The notes under the pieces: generated by a model
Database searches by the model: none
Told to the model about the DNA's origin: nothing
Seen by the model: only the letters and a program-made list of their open reading frames with translations
Assembly: GCA_002683195.1 (NCBI GenBank)
Contig: NYSW01000068.1
Coordinates: forward strand, 44,323 to 67,500
Direction: 5' to 3'
Length of the DNA stretch: 23,178 nt
DNA from: Phycisphaerae bacterium
GTDB taxonomy: Bacteria > Planctomycetota > Phycisphaerae > Phycisphaerales > SM1A02
Shown: positions 1-6,808 of the stretch, one piece after another
How the letters are laid out: each line of letters opens with the position of its first letter
Position numbering within the stretch: position 1 is the first letter of the stretch
Translations under genes and position numbers: made by a program

Positions 1-284
1 CGATTGAAGCCGCCACCGCCACCCGTGGCGCCGTTGAGGGTGTTGACCGAAGACGAGTTGCCTTTGACCCTCTGGGCTGATTCCAATGTGTTTCCGGCGT
101 CTCCGTCCTCGACCCAGTCGGGACCGAAGTTGTCGTCAGCGACGGCTGGGATCGCGCCGAAACCCGTCAGCATGGCCGTGGCGATGCCGAGCAGGCGATT
201 GAAGCGGCAGCGTCGCGTCATCACTCTCGATGAGTCGGGGAAGTGATGTGCGAACGACACAGTGGTTTCGTGGGACACGGCCAT
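1..284 (-). CDS. Secreted protein of unknown function, 3' part missing (cut by window start)
   Basis: Reading leftward from an ATG at 284-282 the frame stays open to the window edge, giving 94 codons. A good Shine-Dalgarno (GGAGG, then six bases) precedes this ATG. Residues 22-49 form a Sec-type signal peptide: a basic stretch MTRRCRFNR, a hydrophobic core, and a likely cleavage after AVA at residue 49. The mature part begins DDNFGPDWVEDGDAGNTLES and turns into a Gly/Ser/Asn-rich stretch. A second ATG at 221-219 would give a more typical signal peptide start, so the true start is uncertain. A 'GDAG..xxAQ' opening is often seen in secreted Phycisphaerae proteins with pre-peptidase-type (PPC) beta domains, but too little is present to assign a family. 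It is exported, with role unknown, and is transcribed divergently from speA. Confidence 0.6.
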   Translation of the reverse strand, partial: MAVSHETTVSFAHHFPDSSRVMTRRCRFNRLLGIATAMLTGFGAIPAVADDNFGPDWVEDGDAGNTLESAQRVKGNSSSVNTLNGATGGGGGFN

Positions 285-485
285 GGAGATCCTCCGGCAT
301 CTTCCGTCTCAGAGTTTCGAATCTAACAGGGACTCCCGGGAATTCGATCGGAAACCAGAAAAATCGACCTCGGGGGGGGCGGGGCCCATCGGTCGCTACA
401 CTCCCGCACCATCTCGGGCAGGCCGGGAGGGGGGGCTTTGAATGTCGCGAGGGGATCCGACTCCCGTCCAGCAGGAGCATCGCGA
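285..485. other. Divergent intergenic region upstream of speA
   Basis: About 200 bases lie between the start of the truncated secreted-protein gene and the start of speA. It must hold promoters for both directions. It includes G-rich runs around 371-380 and 428-436. I could not identify a convincing -35/-10 pair, riboswitch or operator. Confidence 0.4.
473..477 (+). promoter_or_regulatory. Shine-Dalgarno (AGGAG) that sets the speA start
   Basis: AGGAG lies eight bases before the ATG at 486. An in-frame ATG 48 bases upstream, at 438, has only a loosely placed G-run before it and would add 16 residues that do not look like the family. The motif therefore favours 486 as the start. Confidence 0.6.
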
Positions 486-2474
486 ATGAAAACCGTCCTG
501 GAAAACGTGGGCTCTCCGAAGCCGTCCGAGAACCCTCCGGCCTCGGACTCGAGCGCCGCGGCCATTCAGACCGCGTCCGAGACGTATGCGATCGATTCCT
601 GGGGTGACGGCTTCTTCGTCGTCGGCGAATCGGGCACGGTCAAGGTCCGGCCCGATCGAGATCCGACTCGGGAGATCGATCTCCAGGAACTGGTGCTCGG
701 GATCCGTGATCGAGGCTACGCGACCCCGGTGCTGCTGCACTTTCGGGATCTGTTGGAGACCGTGATGCGGGATCTCCGCCGGGCCTTCGACCATGCGATC
801 GAAGAACATGGCTACGGGGCCGGGTACACCGGGGTGTATCCGGTGAAAGTGAACCAGCAGCGGAGCGTGGTCGAGGACGTGGAGCGTCTGGGAGTCGATC
901 TGGGGTTTGGATTGGAGGCCGGATCGAAGCCGGAGCTCCTGGCGGTACTCGCTCTGACCGCCGATCAACCGGATCGACTGATCGTGTGCAACGGCTTCAA
1001 GGAGGACCGGTACATCGAATTCGCGATGCTGGCCGCCAAGCTCGGGCGAGCCATCGTGCCGGTGATCGAGAATCTCGATGAACTTCAACTAGTCCTCGAT
1101 CACTCGAAGCGGATCGGAGTCCGACCCGCGATCGGGATCCGCGTCAATCTCAACACGCAGGGAGTCGGTCGTTGGGCCGGCTCCAGCGGAGTGCGGGCCA
1201 AGTTCGGGCTCACCCTGGCTGAAGTGCTCGAGGCGGTACGGATCCTCCGTGAGGAGGACATGCTCGATTGTCTGCAACTTCTTCATTGCCACATGGGCAG
1301 TCAGATGCAGGACATCCGACAGGTCATGGGGGGCGTGGGGGAATTGGCCCGCATCTACACCGAACTGCGGCGGCTGGGAGCCGACGTGCGTTATCTCGAC
1401 GTGGGGGGGGGACTGGGAATCGACTACGACGGCAGTCAGTCCGACTTCTCCTTCAGCCGGAACTACTCGCTCGAGGAATATGCGGCCAGCGTGGTTCATC
1501 GCATCAAGTCGATCTGCGACGAGGCCGGAGCGCCCCATCCCACGATCGTCACCGAGAGCGGGCGGGCGATGGTTGCGCAGCAGAGCGTCCTGGTGTTCGA
1601 CGTCCTGGGGGCCAACACCTTCGAGTCTCATGTGCTTCCCGCGTCGGTCGCGGAACTGGTCGGAACCGATGGTGAAGAGCCTCCGCGTCCTCTGGTCGAT
1701 CTCTTTCAGGCGTGGATCCGGCTCGCGCCCGACACCCTGTTGGAGTGCTGGCACGATGCCGAGAATGCGCGTCGCGAGGCCCTTGACACCTTCTCCCTGG
1801 GCTACATGACGTTGGAGCATCGGGCGGAGGTGGAACGGATCTTCTGGACCCATGCGATTCGAACGCGCGAACTCGCCCAGAGTCTCGATCCGGTTCCGGA
1901 GGAACTGCTCGCCCTCGATGAACTTCTCACCGACGTCTACTTCTGCAATCTCTCGGTCTTTCAGTCGCTACCCGACTGCTGGGCGATCGATCAGGTCTTT
2001 CCGATCATGCCGATCCACCGACTCGAGGAGATTCCGACTCGTCGTGCGACCCTTGCGGATCTCACCTGTGACTCGGACGGGAAGATCGATCGTTTCATCG
2101 ATCGGGAGGATGTGCGGAACTGGTTGCCGATGCACGAACTTCAGCCCGGGCAGCCGTACCTCCTCGGAGCCTTTCTGGTCGGGGCCTATCAGGAGACGCT
2201 CGGTGATCTTCACAACCTGTTCGGAGACACCCACGTCGCGCATGTCCGCATCGATGACGAGGGGCGTTGGTGGATCGATGAGATCGTCGAAGGCGACACG
2301 GTGAGTGAAGTGCTCGGATACATGCAATACGACCCGGCGTCGCTTGCTCGTCGTCTGCGTTCGGAATGTGAACGTTCGGTCCGGGAGGGACGGATGAGCG
2401 TGGCGGAGAGTCGAGATCTCCTGCGGGCCTATGAATCCGGACTCGCGGGGTACACCTACTTGGAATCGGACTGA
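486..2474 (+). CDS. speA: Biosynthetic arginine decarboxylase (PLP fold III)
   Basis: It converts L-arginine to agmatine and CO2, the first step of the agmatine route to putrescine, as a cytosolic PLP enzyme. The 662 residues match the roughly 660 usual for SpeA. Visible motifs: PVKVNQ at 119-124 with K121 as the PLP Schiff-base lysine; HCHMGSQ at 267-273; the phosphate-binding GGGLGIDYDG at 307-316; TESGRA at 356-361; and the C-terminal CNLSVFQSLPDCWAIDQ at 487-503, which carries the family's active-site cysteine. The start at 486 is chosen from the AGGAG eight bases upstream. The 3' end overlaps the convergent ClC gene by 19 bases. Agmatinase, the next pathway enzyme, lies 1.5 kb downstream on the same strand. 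Family assignment is firm; only the physiological role (biosynthesis versus acid response) is inferred. Confidence 0.96.
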   Translation: MKTVLENVGSPKPSENPPASDSSAAAIQTASETYAIDSWGDGFFVVGESGTVKVRPDRDPTREIDLQELVLGIRDRGYATPVLLHFRDLLETVMRDLRRAFDHAIEEHGYGAGYTGVYPVKVNQQRSVVEDVERLGVDLGFGLEAGSKPELLAVLALTADQPDRLIVCNGFKEDRYIEFAMLAAKLGRAIVPVIENLDELQLVLDHSKRIGVRPAIGIRVNLNTQGVGRWAGSSGVRAKFGLTLAEVLEAVRILREEDMLDCLQLLHCHMGSQMQDIRQVMGGVGELARIYTELRRLGADVRYLDVGGGLGIDYDGSQSDFSFSRNYSLEEYAASVVHRIKSICDEAGAPHPTIVTESGRAMVAQQSVLVFDVLGANTFESHVLPASVAELVGTDGEEPPRPLVDLFQAWIRLAPDTLLECWHDAENARREALDTFSLGYMTLEHRAEVERIFWTHAIRTRELAQSLDPVPEELLALDELLTDVYFCNLSVFQSLPDCWAIDQVFPIMPIHRLEEIPTRRATLADLTCDSDGKIDRFIDREDVRNWLPMHELQPGQPYLLGAFLVGAYQETLGDLHNLFGDTHVAHVRIDDEGRWWIDEIVEGDTVSEVLGYMQYDPASLARRLRSECERSVREGRMSVAESRDLLRAYESGLAGYTYLESD

Positions 2475-3940
2475 TCGGTGGTCGGTGCTTCCGAGTCCTC
2501 GAGTCCGAGTCGGCGGAGAAACTGGGTTGCGAGGGCGTCGTAGATCGATGGCTCACAAAGTCTTCCGGCGACCAATGAGGCGATCATCGAGACCAGCATG
2601 AGGGGGAGGATCATTCCGTAGGCCCCGGTCATCTCGAAGAGGATCGCCGCGACCGTCAACGGGCTTCGGACCACGCCGGCGAAGTAGGCCCCCATCCAGA
2701 GGAGCATCACTTCGGTGAGTCCGATTCCGGGCGCGATCCAGTCGTGGAACCATCCGTGAGTGACCTGGCCGATGCCGGCACCGACGGTGAGGCTGGGGTC
2801 GAAGAGTCCGCCGGGGATCGCACTCACCAGGGCGACCAGGCTCGCCGCCGCGGTGGAGAAGGGATGGCTCCAACCGACGATCGGTTCGCCGGTCTTCGCC
2901 GCGGATTCCAGCATGGCGATGGTGCGGGCATGACCACCTCCGTAGCTGTCACCTTGCGAGAGGATCCCGATGATCGCGAGGGCGAGACCCAGCAGCAGGC
3001 CGGTTCGGATGGGTCGCTTGATCAATGACGGACCGATCCGGCGGCTCCCTTCCACCACGCCCCGGGCGAATCCACCGCCAAGAAGACCGCCGATCACGCC
3101 GATCACCGGAACCGCGATCCAGGGTCGGAGCGAGAGAAGCCACTCTTCAAGGCTCAGACCTTCCGGCCAGGCGAGAGGCAGGATGGCCGCCTGGTTGCCT
3201 CGGCCGTAGAACAGGTAATCGCCCAGGCAGATCACGCCGATGGCGCAGGCGATCGCGACCGTTCGCAGAATCGCCGGCATGCTGCGTCGATCGAAGGTTC
3301 TTCCGATCTCTTCGATGCAGAAGATCGCTCCGGCGATCGGGGTGTTGAACGCGGCGGCGATGCCCGCGGCACCTCCCGCGAGGATCAGGCCGTGATGCAT
3401 GAGCCACGACGGTGCCCGGCAGATTCGAGTGCAGAGGTGCATCAAGCACGCCCCGACGTGCACCGACGGTCCTTCACGACCCACGGTGATTCCCGACACC
3501 AGCGCGATGGCGAGCAGGAGGATCTTGCCGAGCGCGATCCGGGTGGACAGCATGAATCGTCGAGCGGGAGACGGGCCGATCCGGATCGCGGCGATCGCCT
3601 GGGGAATGCCCGTCCCCTCGGTTCCCGGAAAGAAGTGTCGCTGGAGTCCGATGATCAGGGGCATCGCCACCAGAACCGAGGCGGCAGGCAGGATCGTGGT
3701 CCAGATACCGGTGACCAGGGGTTCGCCGTCTTCGGAATGACCCTTCAGGAACGCCATGGAGACCGCTCCGAGGTCCTCCAGCTGTTCGAAGAGCACCGCG
3801 ACCAGCCCGATGAGTACGGCGGCGAAACTGGTCACCGTGATCATTTTCAAGGCCACGACGCGAGGCGACTGGCCATCATCGACCTCCGGGGAGGGGGTCG
3901 GGTTCGACGAATCGTTCTCGGGCGGGTTGCCGTGGGTCAT
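2456..3940 (-). CDS. clcA: ClC-family chloride channel or H+/Cl- antiporter
   Basis: A polytopic inner-membrane protein of 494 residues that moves Cl- and probably exchanges it for protons. The ClC selectivity-filter motifs are visible: GTGIP at 109-113 (usually GSGIP), GREGP at 154-158 with the gating glutamate E156, and GGLFDP at 377-382. The segment AAFNTPIAGAIFCIEE (196-211) ends in the glutamate pair that includes the internal proton glutamate of CLC-ec1, which favours an antiporter over a passive channel. No C-terminal CBS domains are present, as in short bacterial ClCs. The ATG at 3940 is chosen because residues upstream in the open frame are Arg/Pro-rich and unlike the family. No Shine-Dalgarno is seen; a TAGTCT lies eight bases upstream. 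It overlaps the speA tail by 19 bases and is divergent from speB, 62 bases away. Confidence 0.93.
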   Translation of the reverse strand: MTHGNPPENDSSNPTPSPEVDDGQSPRVVALKMITVTSFAAVLIGLVAVLFEQLEDLGAVSMAFLKGHSEDGEPLVTGIWTTILPAASVLVAMPLIIGLQRHFFPGTEGTGIPQAIAAIRIGPSPARRFMLSTRIALGKILLLAIALVSGITVGREGPSVHVGACLMHLCTRICRAPSWLMHHGLILAGGAAGIAAAFNTPIAGAIFCIEEIGRTFDRRSMPAILRTVAIACAIGVICLGDYLFYGRGNQAAILPLAWPEGLSLEEWLLSLRPWIAVPVIGVIGGLLGGGFARGVVEGSRRIGPSLIKRPIRTGLLLGLALAIIGILSQGDSYGGGHARTIAMLESAAKTGEPIVGWSHPFSTAAASLVALVSAIPGGLFDPSLTVGAGIGQVTHGWFHDWIAPGIGLTEVMLLWMGAYFAGVVRSPLTVAAILFEMTGAYGMILPLMLVSMIASLVAGRLCEPSIYDALATQFLRRLGLEDSEAPTTDQSDSK

Positions 3941-3948
3941 CTGAGCGG

Positions 3949-3954
3949 AGACTA
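3949..3954 (-). promoter_or_regulatory. Possible -10 element of a leaderless clcA transcript
   Basis: On the minus strand TAGTCT ends eight bases before the clcA ATG, and no Shine-Dalgarno is visible. If it is a -10 box, transcription would start at or next to the start codon. No good -35 hexamer is present, so this is weak evidence. Confidence 0.22.
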
Positions 3955-4002
3955 TCCGGCCTTGCTGGAATCCGTTCCGGCCCCCTCTCTCCGGAGCACG
4001 CC

Positions 4003-4938
4003 GTGACCGATCCCGGGAACGACTCATTCTCGACCAAGCCGCTGGAGGGGGTCCCGGCGCGATTTCTGGGGATCGAGGCGCCGGTGCTGCCCCCGACGAT
4101 TTCGGTTCTGCCGGTTCCCTACGATCGCACCAGCACCTGGCGGAAGGGAGCCGATCGCGGCCCCGCGGCGTTGCTCGAGGCGAGCGCGGAGGTCGAACTG
4201 TTCGACCTTCCGACCGAGACCGAGCCATATCGGGCCGGGATCGAGACTCTGCCACCCATCCGGCACGAAGGCGGCCCCGAGGAACTGGCTTCGATCGTGG
4301 AGGCACGGGTGCACGGCCTCCTGGAATCAGGCCGTCTGCCGGTGCTGCTGGGGGGTGAACATTCGATTTCAATCGGTGCGATCCGCGCCGCGGCTCGCTG
4401 GGTGGAGGCCGAGGGCGCGACGTTGGGAACCCTGCAGATCGACGCACACGGTGACACTCGGGAGTCCTACCACGGCTCCGCCTTCAATCATGCCTGCGTG
4501 ATGGCCCGGGCTCGAGAGGTGGGGGAGATCGTTCAGGTCGGCATTCGGGCGATCGATCGTGGTGAACACGAGACCATGGATCGTCGGCGGGTCTTCACCG
4601 CGGATCGCCTGCTCCGCGATGATCGTCGCGGCGATGACGGCTGGATCGAGGAGGTCGTGTCCCTGCTGCCGGAGAGGGTCTACCTCACGATCGATCTCGA
4701 TGCCTTCGACCTGTCGATCATGCCCGCGACCGGGACACCGGAACCCGGCGGCCTGAACTGGCGGATGGTCGACGAGTTGATCCGAGCCGTGGCCCGATCA
4801 CGCACCATCATCGGCTTCGACGTGGTGGAACTGCTTCCCCATCCCGCGCACTGGGCGTGCGATTTCCTCGCGGCGAAACTGGTGCATCGAGTACTCGCCG
4901 AGATCCTGGCGGCCCGAAACGCGCCCGGCGCGGAGTGA
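4003..4938 (+). CDS. speB: Agmatinase (ureohydrolase family)
   Basis: It hydrolyses agmatine to putrescine and urea, as a cytosolic dimanganese enzyme. It has 311 residues, normal for the family. All six expected Mn ligands are visible: H120 in GGEHS, D147, H149 and D151 in DAHGD, and D231 and D233 in TIDLDAFD. The signature continues as MPATGTPEPGG at 240-250. These positions nearly coincide with those of E. coli SpeB. The GTG start at 4003 has GGAG six bases upstream. Together with SpeA it completes arginine to putrescine. Guanidinobutyrase or another ureohydrolase specificity cannot be excluded from motifs alone, but the speA neighbour supports agmatine. Confidence 0.92.
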   Translation: MTDPGNDSFSTKPLEGVPARFLGIEAPVLPPTISVLPVPYDRTSTWRKGADRGPAALLEASAEVELFDLPTETEPYRAGIETLPPIRHEGGPEELASIVEARVHGLLESGRLPVLLGGEHSISIGAIRAAARWVEAEGATLGTLQIDAHGDTRESYHGSAFNHACVMARAREVGEIVQVGIRAIDRGEHETMDRRRVFTADRLLRDDRRGDDGWIEEVVSLLPERVYLTIDLDAFDLSIMPATGTPEPGGLNWRMVDELIRAVARSRTIIGFDVVELLPHPAHWACDFLAAKLVHRVLAEILAARNAPGAE

Positions 4939-5135
4939 AACCGCCCTTGGAGAGGATGAGCCCCGTGGTCGGTTCGAACCGCTCCGCCGGGAATCCCCGG
5001 GGGGCAGGGATCGGGTGCCCTGGTTGTGGTGTCCTCGGAGGATCACCGGGAGACTGAAGAACCCTTCGGTCGACGTCTTCGATCGATCTTCCGTCGGTCG
5101 GATCCGCGTGAAGGCCTCGTGGGCCGCCGGCCGAA
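4939..5135. other. Convergent gap with small GC-rich inverted repeats (possible weak terminator)
   Basis: The gap lies between the 3' ends of speB and the DHS-like gene. It holds three short inverted repeats in a row: a perfect 12-base palindrome CGGTTCGAACCG at 4970-4981; CCGGG/CCCGG around a four-base loop at 4987-5000; and GGGCA/TGCCC at 5002-5020. None is followed by a T-run, so a classical intrinsic terminator is not supported. No credible gene is seen here. Confidence 0.3.
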
Positions 5136-6104
5136 TCAACCTTCGAGCACGTAGTGGAACACCAGAGGGGCGACGATCGTGGCATCCGATTCGATCATGA
5201 ACTTCGGCGTGTCTGCAGCCAGCTTTCCCCAGGTGATCTTCTCGTTGGGGACCGCGCCGGAATAACTTCCGTAACTGGTGGTCGAATCACCGATCTGACA
5301 GAAGTAGCCCCAGAGTGGCACGTCCTCACGACCGAGATCCTGGTGAAGCATCGGGACCACGCAGATCGGAAAATCCCCCGCGATGCCACCGCCGACCTGG
5401 AAGAAACCGATCGAACGGTCTCGTCCGGTGCGGGTGTACCAGTCGGCGAGTTCGATCATGTAGTCGATGCCGGACTTCACCAGATGGGATCCGCTGAGAT
5501 CACCCGCCATGCAGTGGGCGGCGAAGACGTTTCCGGTGGTGGAGTCCTCCCAGCCCGGTACGAAGATCGGGATGTCCTTCTCGGCCGCCGCCACCATCCA
5601 GGAATCGGCGGGATCGATCTGGTAGTGCTTCTCGAGGCGACCTTCATTCAGCAGGCGGTACAGGATGCGGTGGGGGAACTCCCGTTCGCCGGCGGCGTCG
5701 AGATCGCGCCATACGTCCATGAGTTCACGTTCCATCCGACGGAACGCCTCTTCTTCGGGGATGCAGGTGTCGGTCACTCGATTGAGATGTCGTTCCAGAA
5801 GCGACTGTTCCTGCTCTCGCGTGAGTTCTCGCCAGTCGGGGATCCGGACGTAATGGTCGTGGGCGACCAGATTGAAGATGTCCTCTTCGAGATTCGCACC
5901 CGTGCAGGAAATGGCATGCACCTTGTCGCGGCGGATCATCTCCGCGAGCGACAGGCCGATCTCCGCGGTGCTCATCGCGCCCGCGAGCGAGAGAAACATC
6001 GACCCACCCCGGTCGAGGTGGTCGCACCAGCCCTGGGCCGCGTCCACGGTGGTCGCGGCATTGAAGTGACGGTAGTTCCGCCGCATGAATTCGCGGATGG
6101 ACAT
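5136..6104 (-). CDS. Deoxyhypusine-synthase-like enzyme (homospermidine-synthase-type candidate)
   Basis: This 322-residue protein belongs to the NAD-dependent deoxyhypusine synthase family. In eukaryotes and archaea the enzyme moves an aminobutyl group from spermidine to a lysine of eIF5A. Bacteria lack that target, and homologues are thought to act on free polyamines, for example to make homospermidine from putrescine. Visible here: SCTGANLEEDIFN at 66-78, FQVGGGIAGDFP at 235-246, QIGDSTTSYGSYSGA at 270-284, and ITWGKL at 290-295, where K294 matches the catalytic lysine in the WGK motif. The ATG at 6104 has GGAG six bases upstream. Its position next to speA and speB supports a polyamine role. 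The exact reaction is inferred. It lies 32 bases downstream of the HdeD-like gene on the same strand, so the two may be co-transcribed. Confidence 0.9.
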   Translation of the reverse strand: MSIREFMRRNYRHFNAATTVDAAQGWCDHLDRGGSMFLSLAGAMSTAEIGLSLAEMIRRDKVHAISCTGANLEEDIFNLVAHDHYVRIPDWRELTREQEQSLLERHLNRVTDTCIPEEEAFRRMERELMDVWRDLDAAGEREFPHRILYRLLNEGRLEKHYQIDPADSWMVAAAEKDIPIFVPGWEDSTTGNVFAAHCMAGDLSGSHLVKSGIDYMIELADWYTRTGRDRSIGFFQVGGGIAGDFPICVVPMLHQDLGREDVPLWGYFCQIGDSTTSYGSYSGAVPNEKITWGKLAADTPKFMIESDATIVAPLVFHYVLEG

Positions 6105-6136
6105 CCCGAGCTCCGGATCTCTTTTCGGTGATTGGG

Positions 6137-6691
6137 TCAGGCGGTGCGGGAGATTCGACGGAATTCGGCGCCGCCTCGAATCATCATCACTCCGACGAAG
6201 AACAGCTGGACTCCCGCGAAGATCGCGAACACGAAGATCGCGATGCCGGGCATCAGGAAGACCACGGCACCCAGGACCACCGTCGCGACCCCGGAGATCA
6301 GGAACATGATCCAGCCGTCTCGGCCGTGTGAGCCGCAGGCGGCGGCGATCTGCATGCCGCCGGAGATCAGGAGCATGGCGCCGAGCATGGTGATCAGGAA
6401 GGTCGCGGCGAGGGTCGGATCGATGAGCAGCACGGCGCCGGCAAGACACGCGAGAATCGGACCGAGGATGCCGGCACTGCTTGCGTGCTGATCGCGGGGA
6501 TGACCCATCGCTCGGATGATCCCGACGATCCCGCCGAGCAGCAGGAGGATTCCGGTGACCTGCGTGAAGGCTTCGACCGCGGCAAACGGTGCGATGACCA
6601 GCAGGATGCCTCCGAGGATGAAGAGGACGCCCTCGAAGATGGCGAAGGCACCAGTGGTGCGAAGAACGTCGGCGGTACGGAGATCTGGCAT
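6137..6691 (-). CDS. HdeD / DUF308-family membrane protein
   Basis: A small inner-membrane protein of 184 residues with about six hydrophobic helices arranged as pairs separated by short loops. Examples are FEGVLFILGGILLVIAPFAA in the first third, FLITMLGAMLLISGGM in the middle and GIAIFVFAIFAGVQLFFVGV near the end. This is the layout of the HdeD/DUF308 family, named after an E. coli protein linked to acid resistance at high cell density. The biochemical role of the family is not known. The ATG at 6691 is preceded by AGGAT. The stop is 32 bases before the start of the DHS-like gene, so an operon is plausible. The association with arginine decarboxylase and ClC genes fits an acid-stress theme, but HdeD relatives are widespread and this is only suggestive. 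Confidence 0.85.
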   Translation of the reverse strand: MPDLRTADVLRTTGAFAIFEGVLFILGGILLVIAPFAAVEAFTQVTGILLLLGGIVGIIRAMGHPRDQHASSAGILGPILACLAGAVLLIDPTLAATFLITMLGAMLLISGGMQIAAACGSHGRDGWIMFLISGVATVVLGAVVFLMPGIAIFVFAIFAGVQLFFVGVMMIRGGAEFRRISRTA

Positions 6692-6796
6692 CGGTGGATC
6701 CTGTCGGCTCCGGAGGACGGCCGATCGGTGGTGACGTTCACCGCCGCGGCAGGCGAAGCGTACCGCAAGCAGCCGATGACCTTCGGATGAGCCCGG

Positions 6797-6802
6797 TAGC
6801 AT
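6797..6802 (+). promoter_or_regulatory. Possible -10 element of a leaderless methyltransferase transcript
   Basis: TAGCAT matches the -10 consensus at four of six positions and ends six bases before the GTG at 6809. No Shine-Dalgarno lies between them. The spacing predicts a start of transcription at the start codon. No clear -35 is seen. Confidence 0.28.
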
Positions 6803-6808
6803 CCTGCG

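Noticed and set aside
3941..4447. Upstream extension of the ClC frame by 169 codons.
   Set aside because: The extension is Arg/Pro/Ser-rich, runs antisense to the speB start region and has no ClC similarity. The ATG at 3940 gives the normal length.
4970..4981. GGTTCGAACC, which resembles a tRNA T-arm.
   Set aside because: The flanking bases do not form a five-pair T-stem around a seven-base loop, and no acceptor, D or anticodon arms can be folded. It is treated as a simple palindrome.
6105..6449. Upstream extension of the DHS-like frame by 115 codons.
   Set aside because: It overlaps the HdeD-like gene in another frame and reads as Arg/His-rich shadow sequence. The ATG at 6104 has a Shine-Dalgarno and gives the family length.
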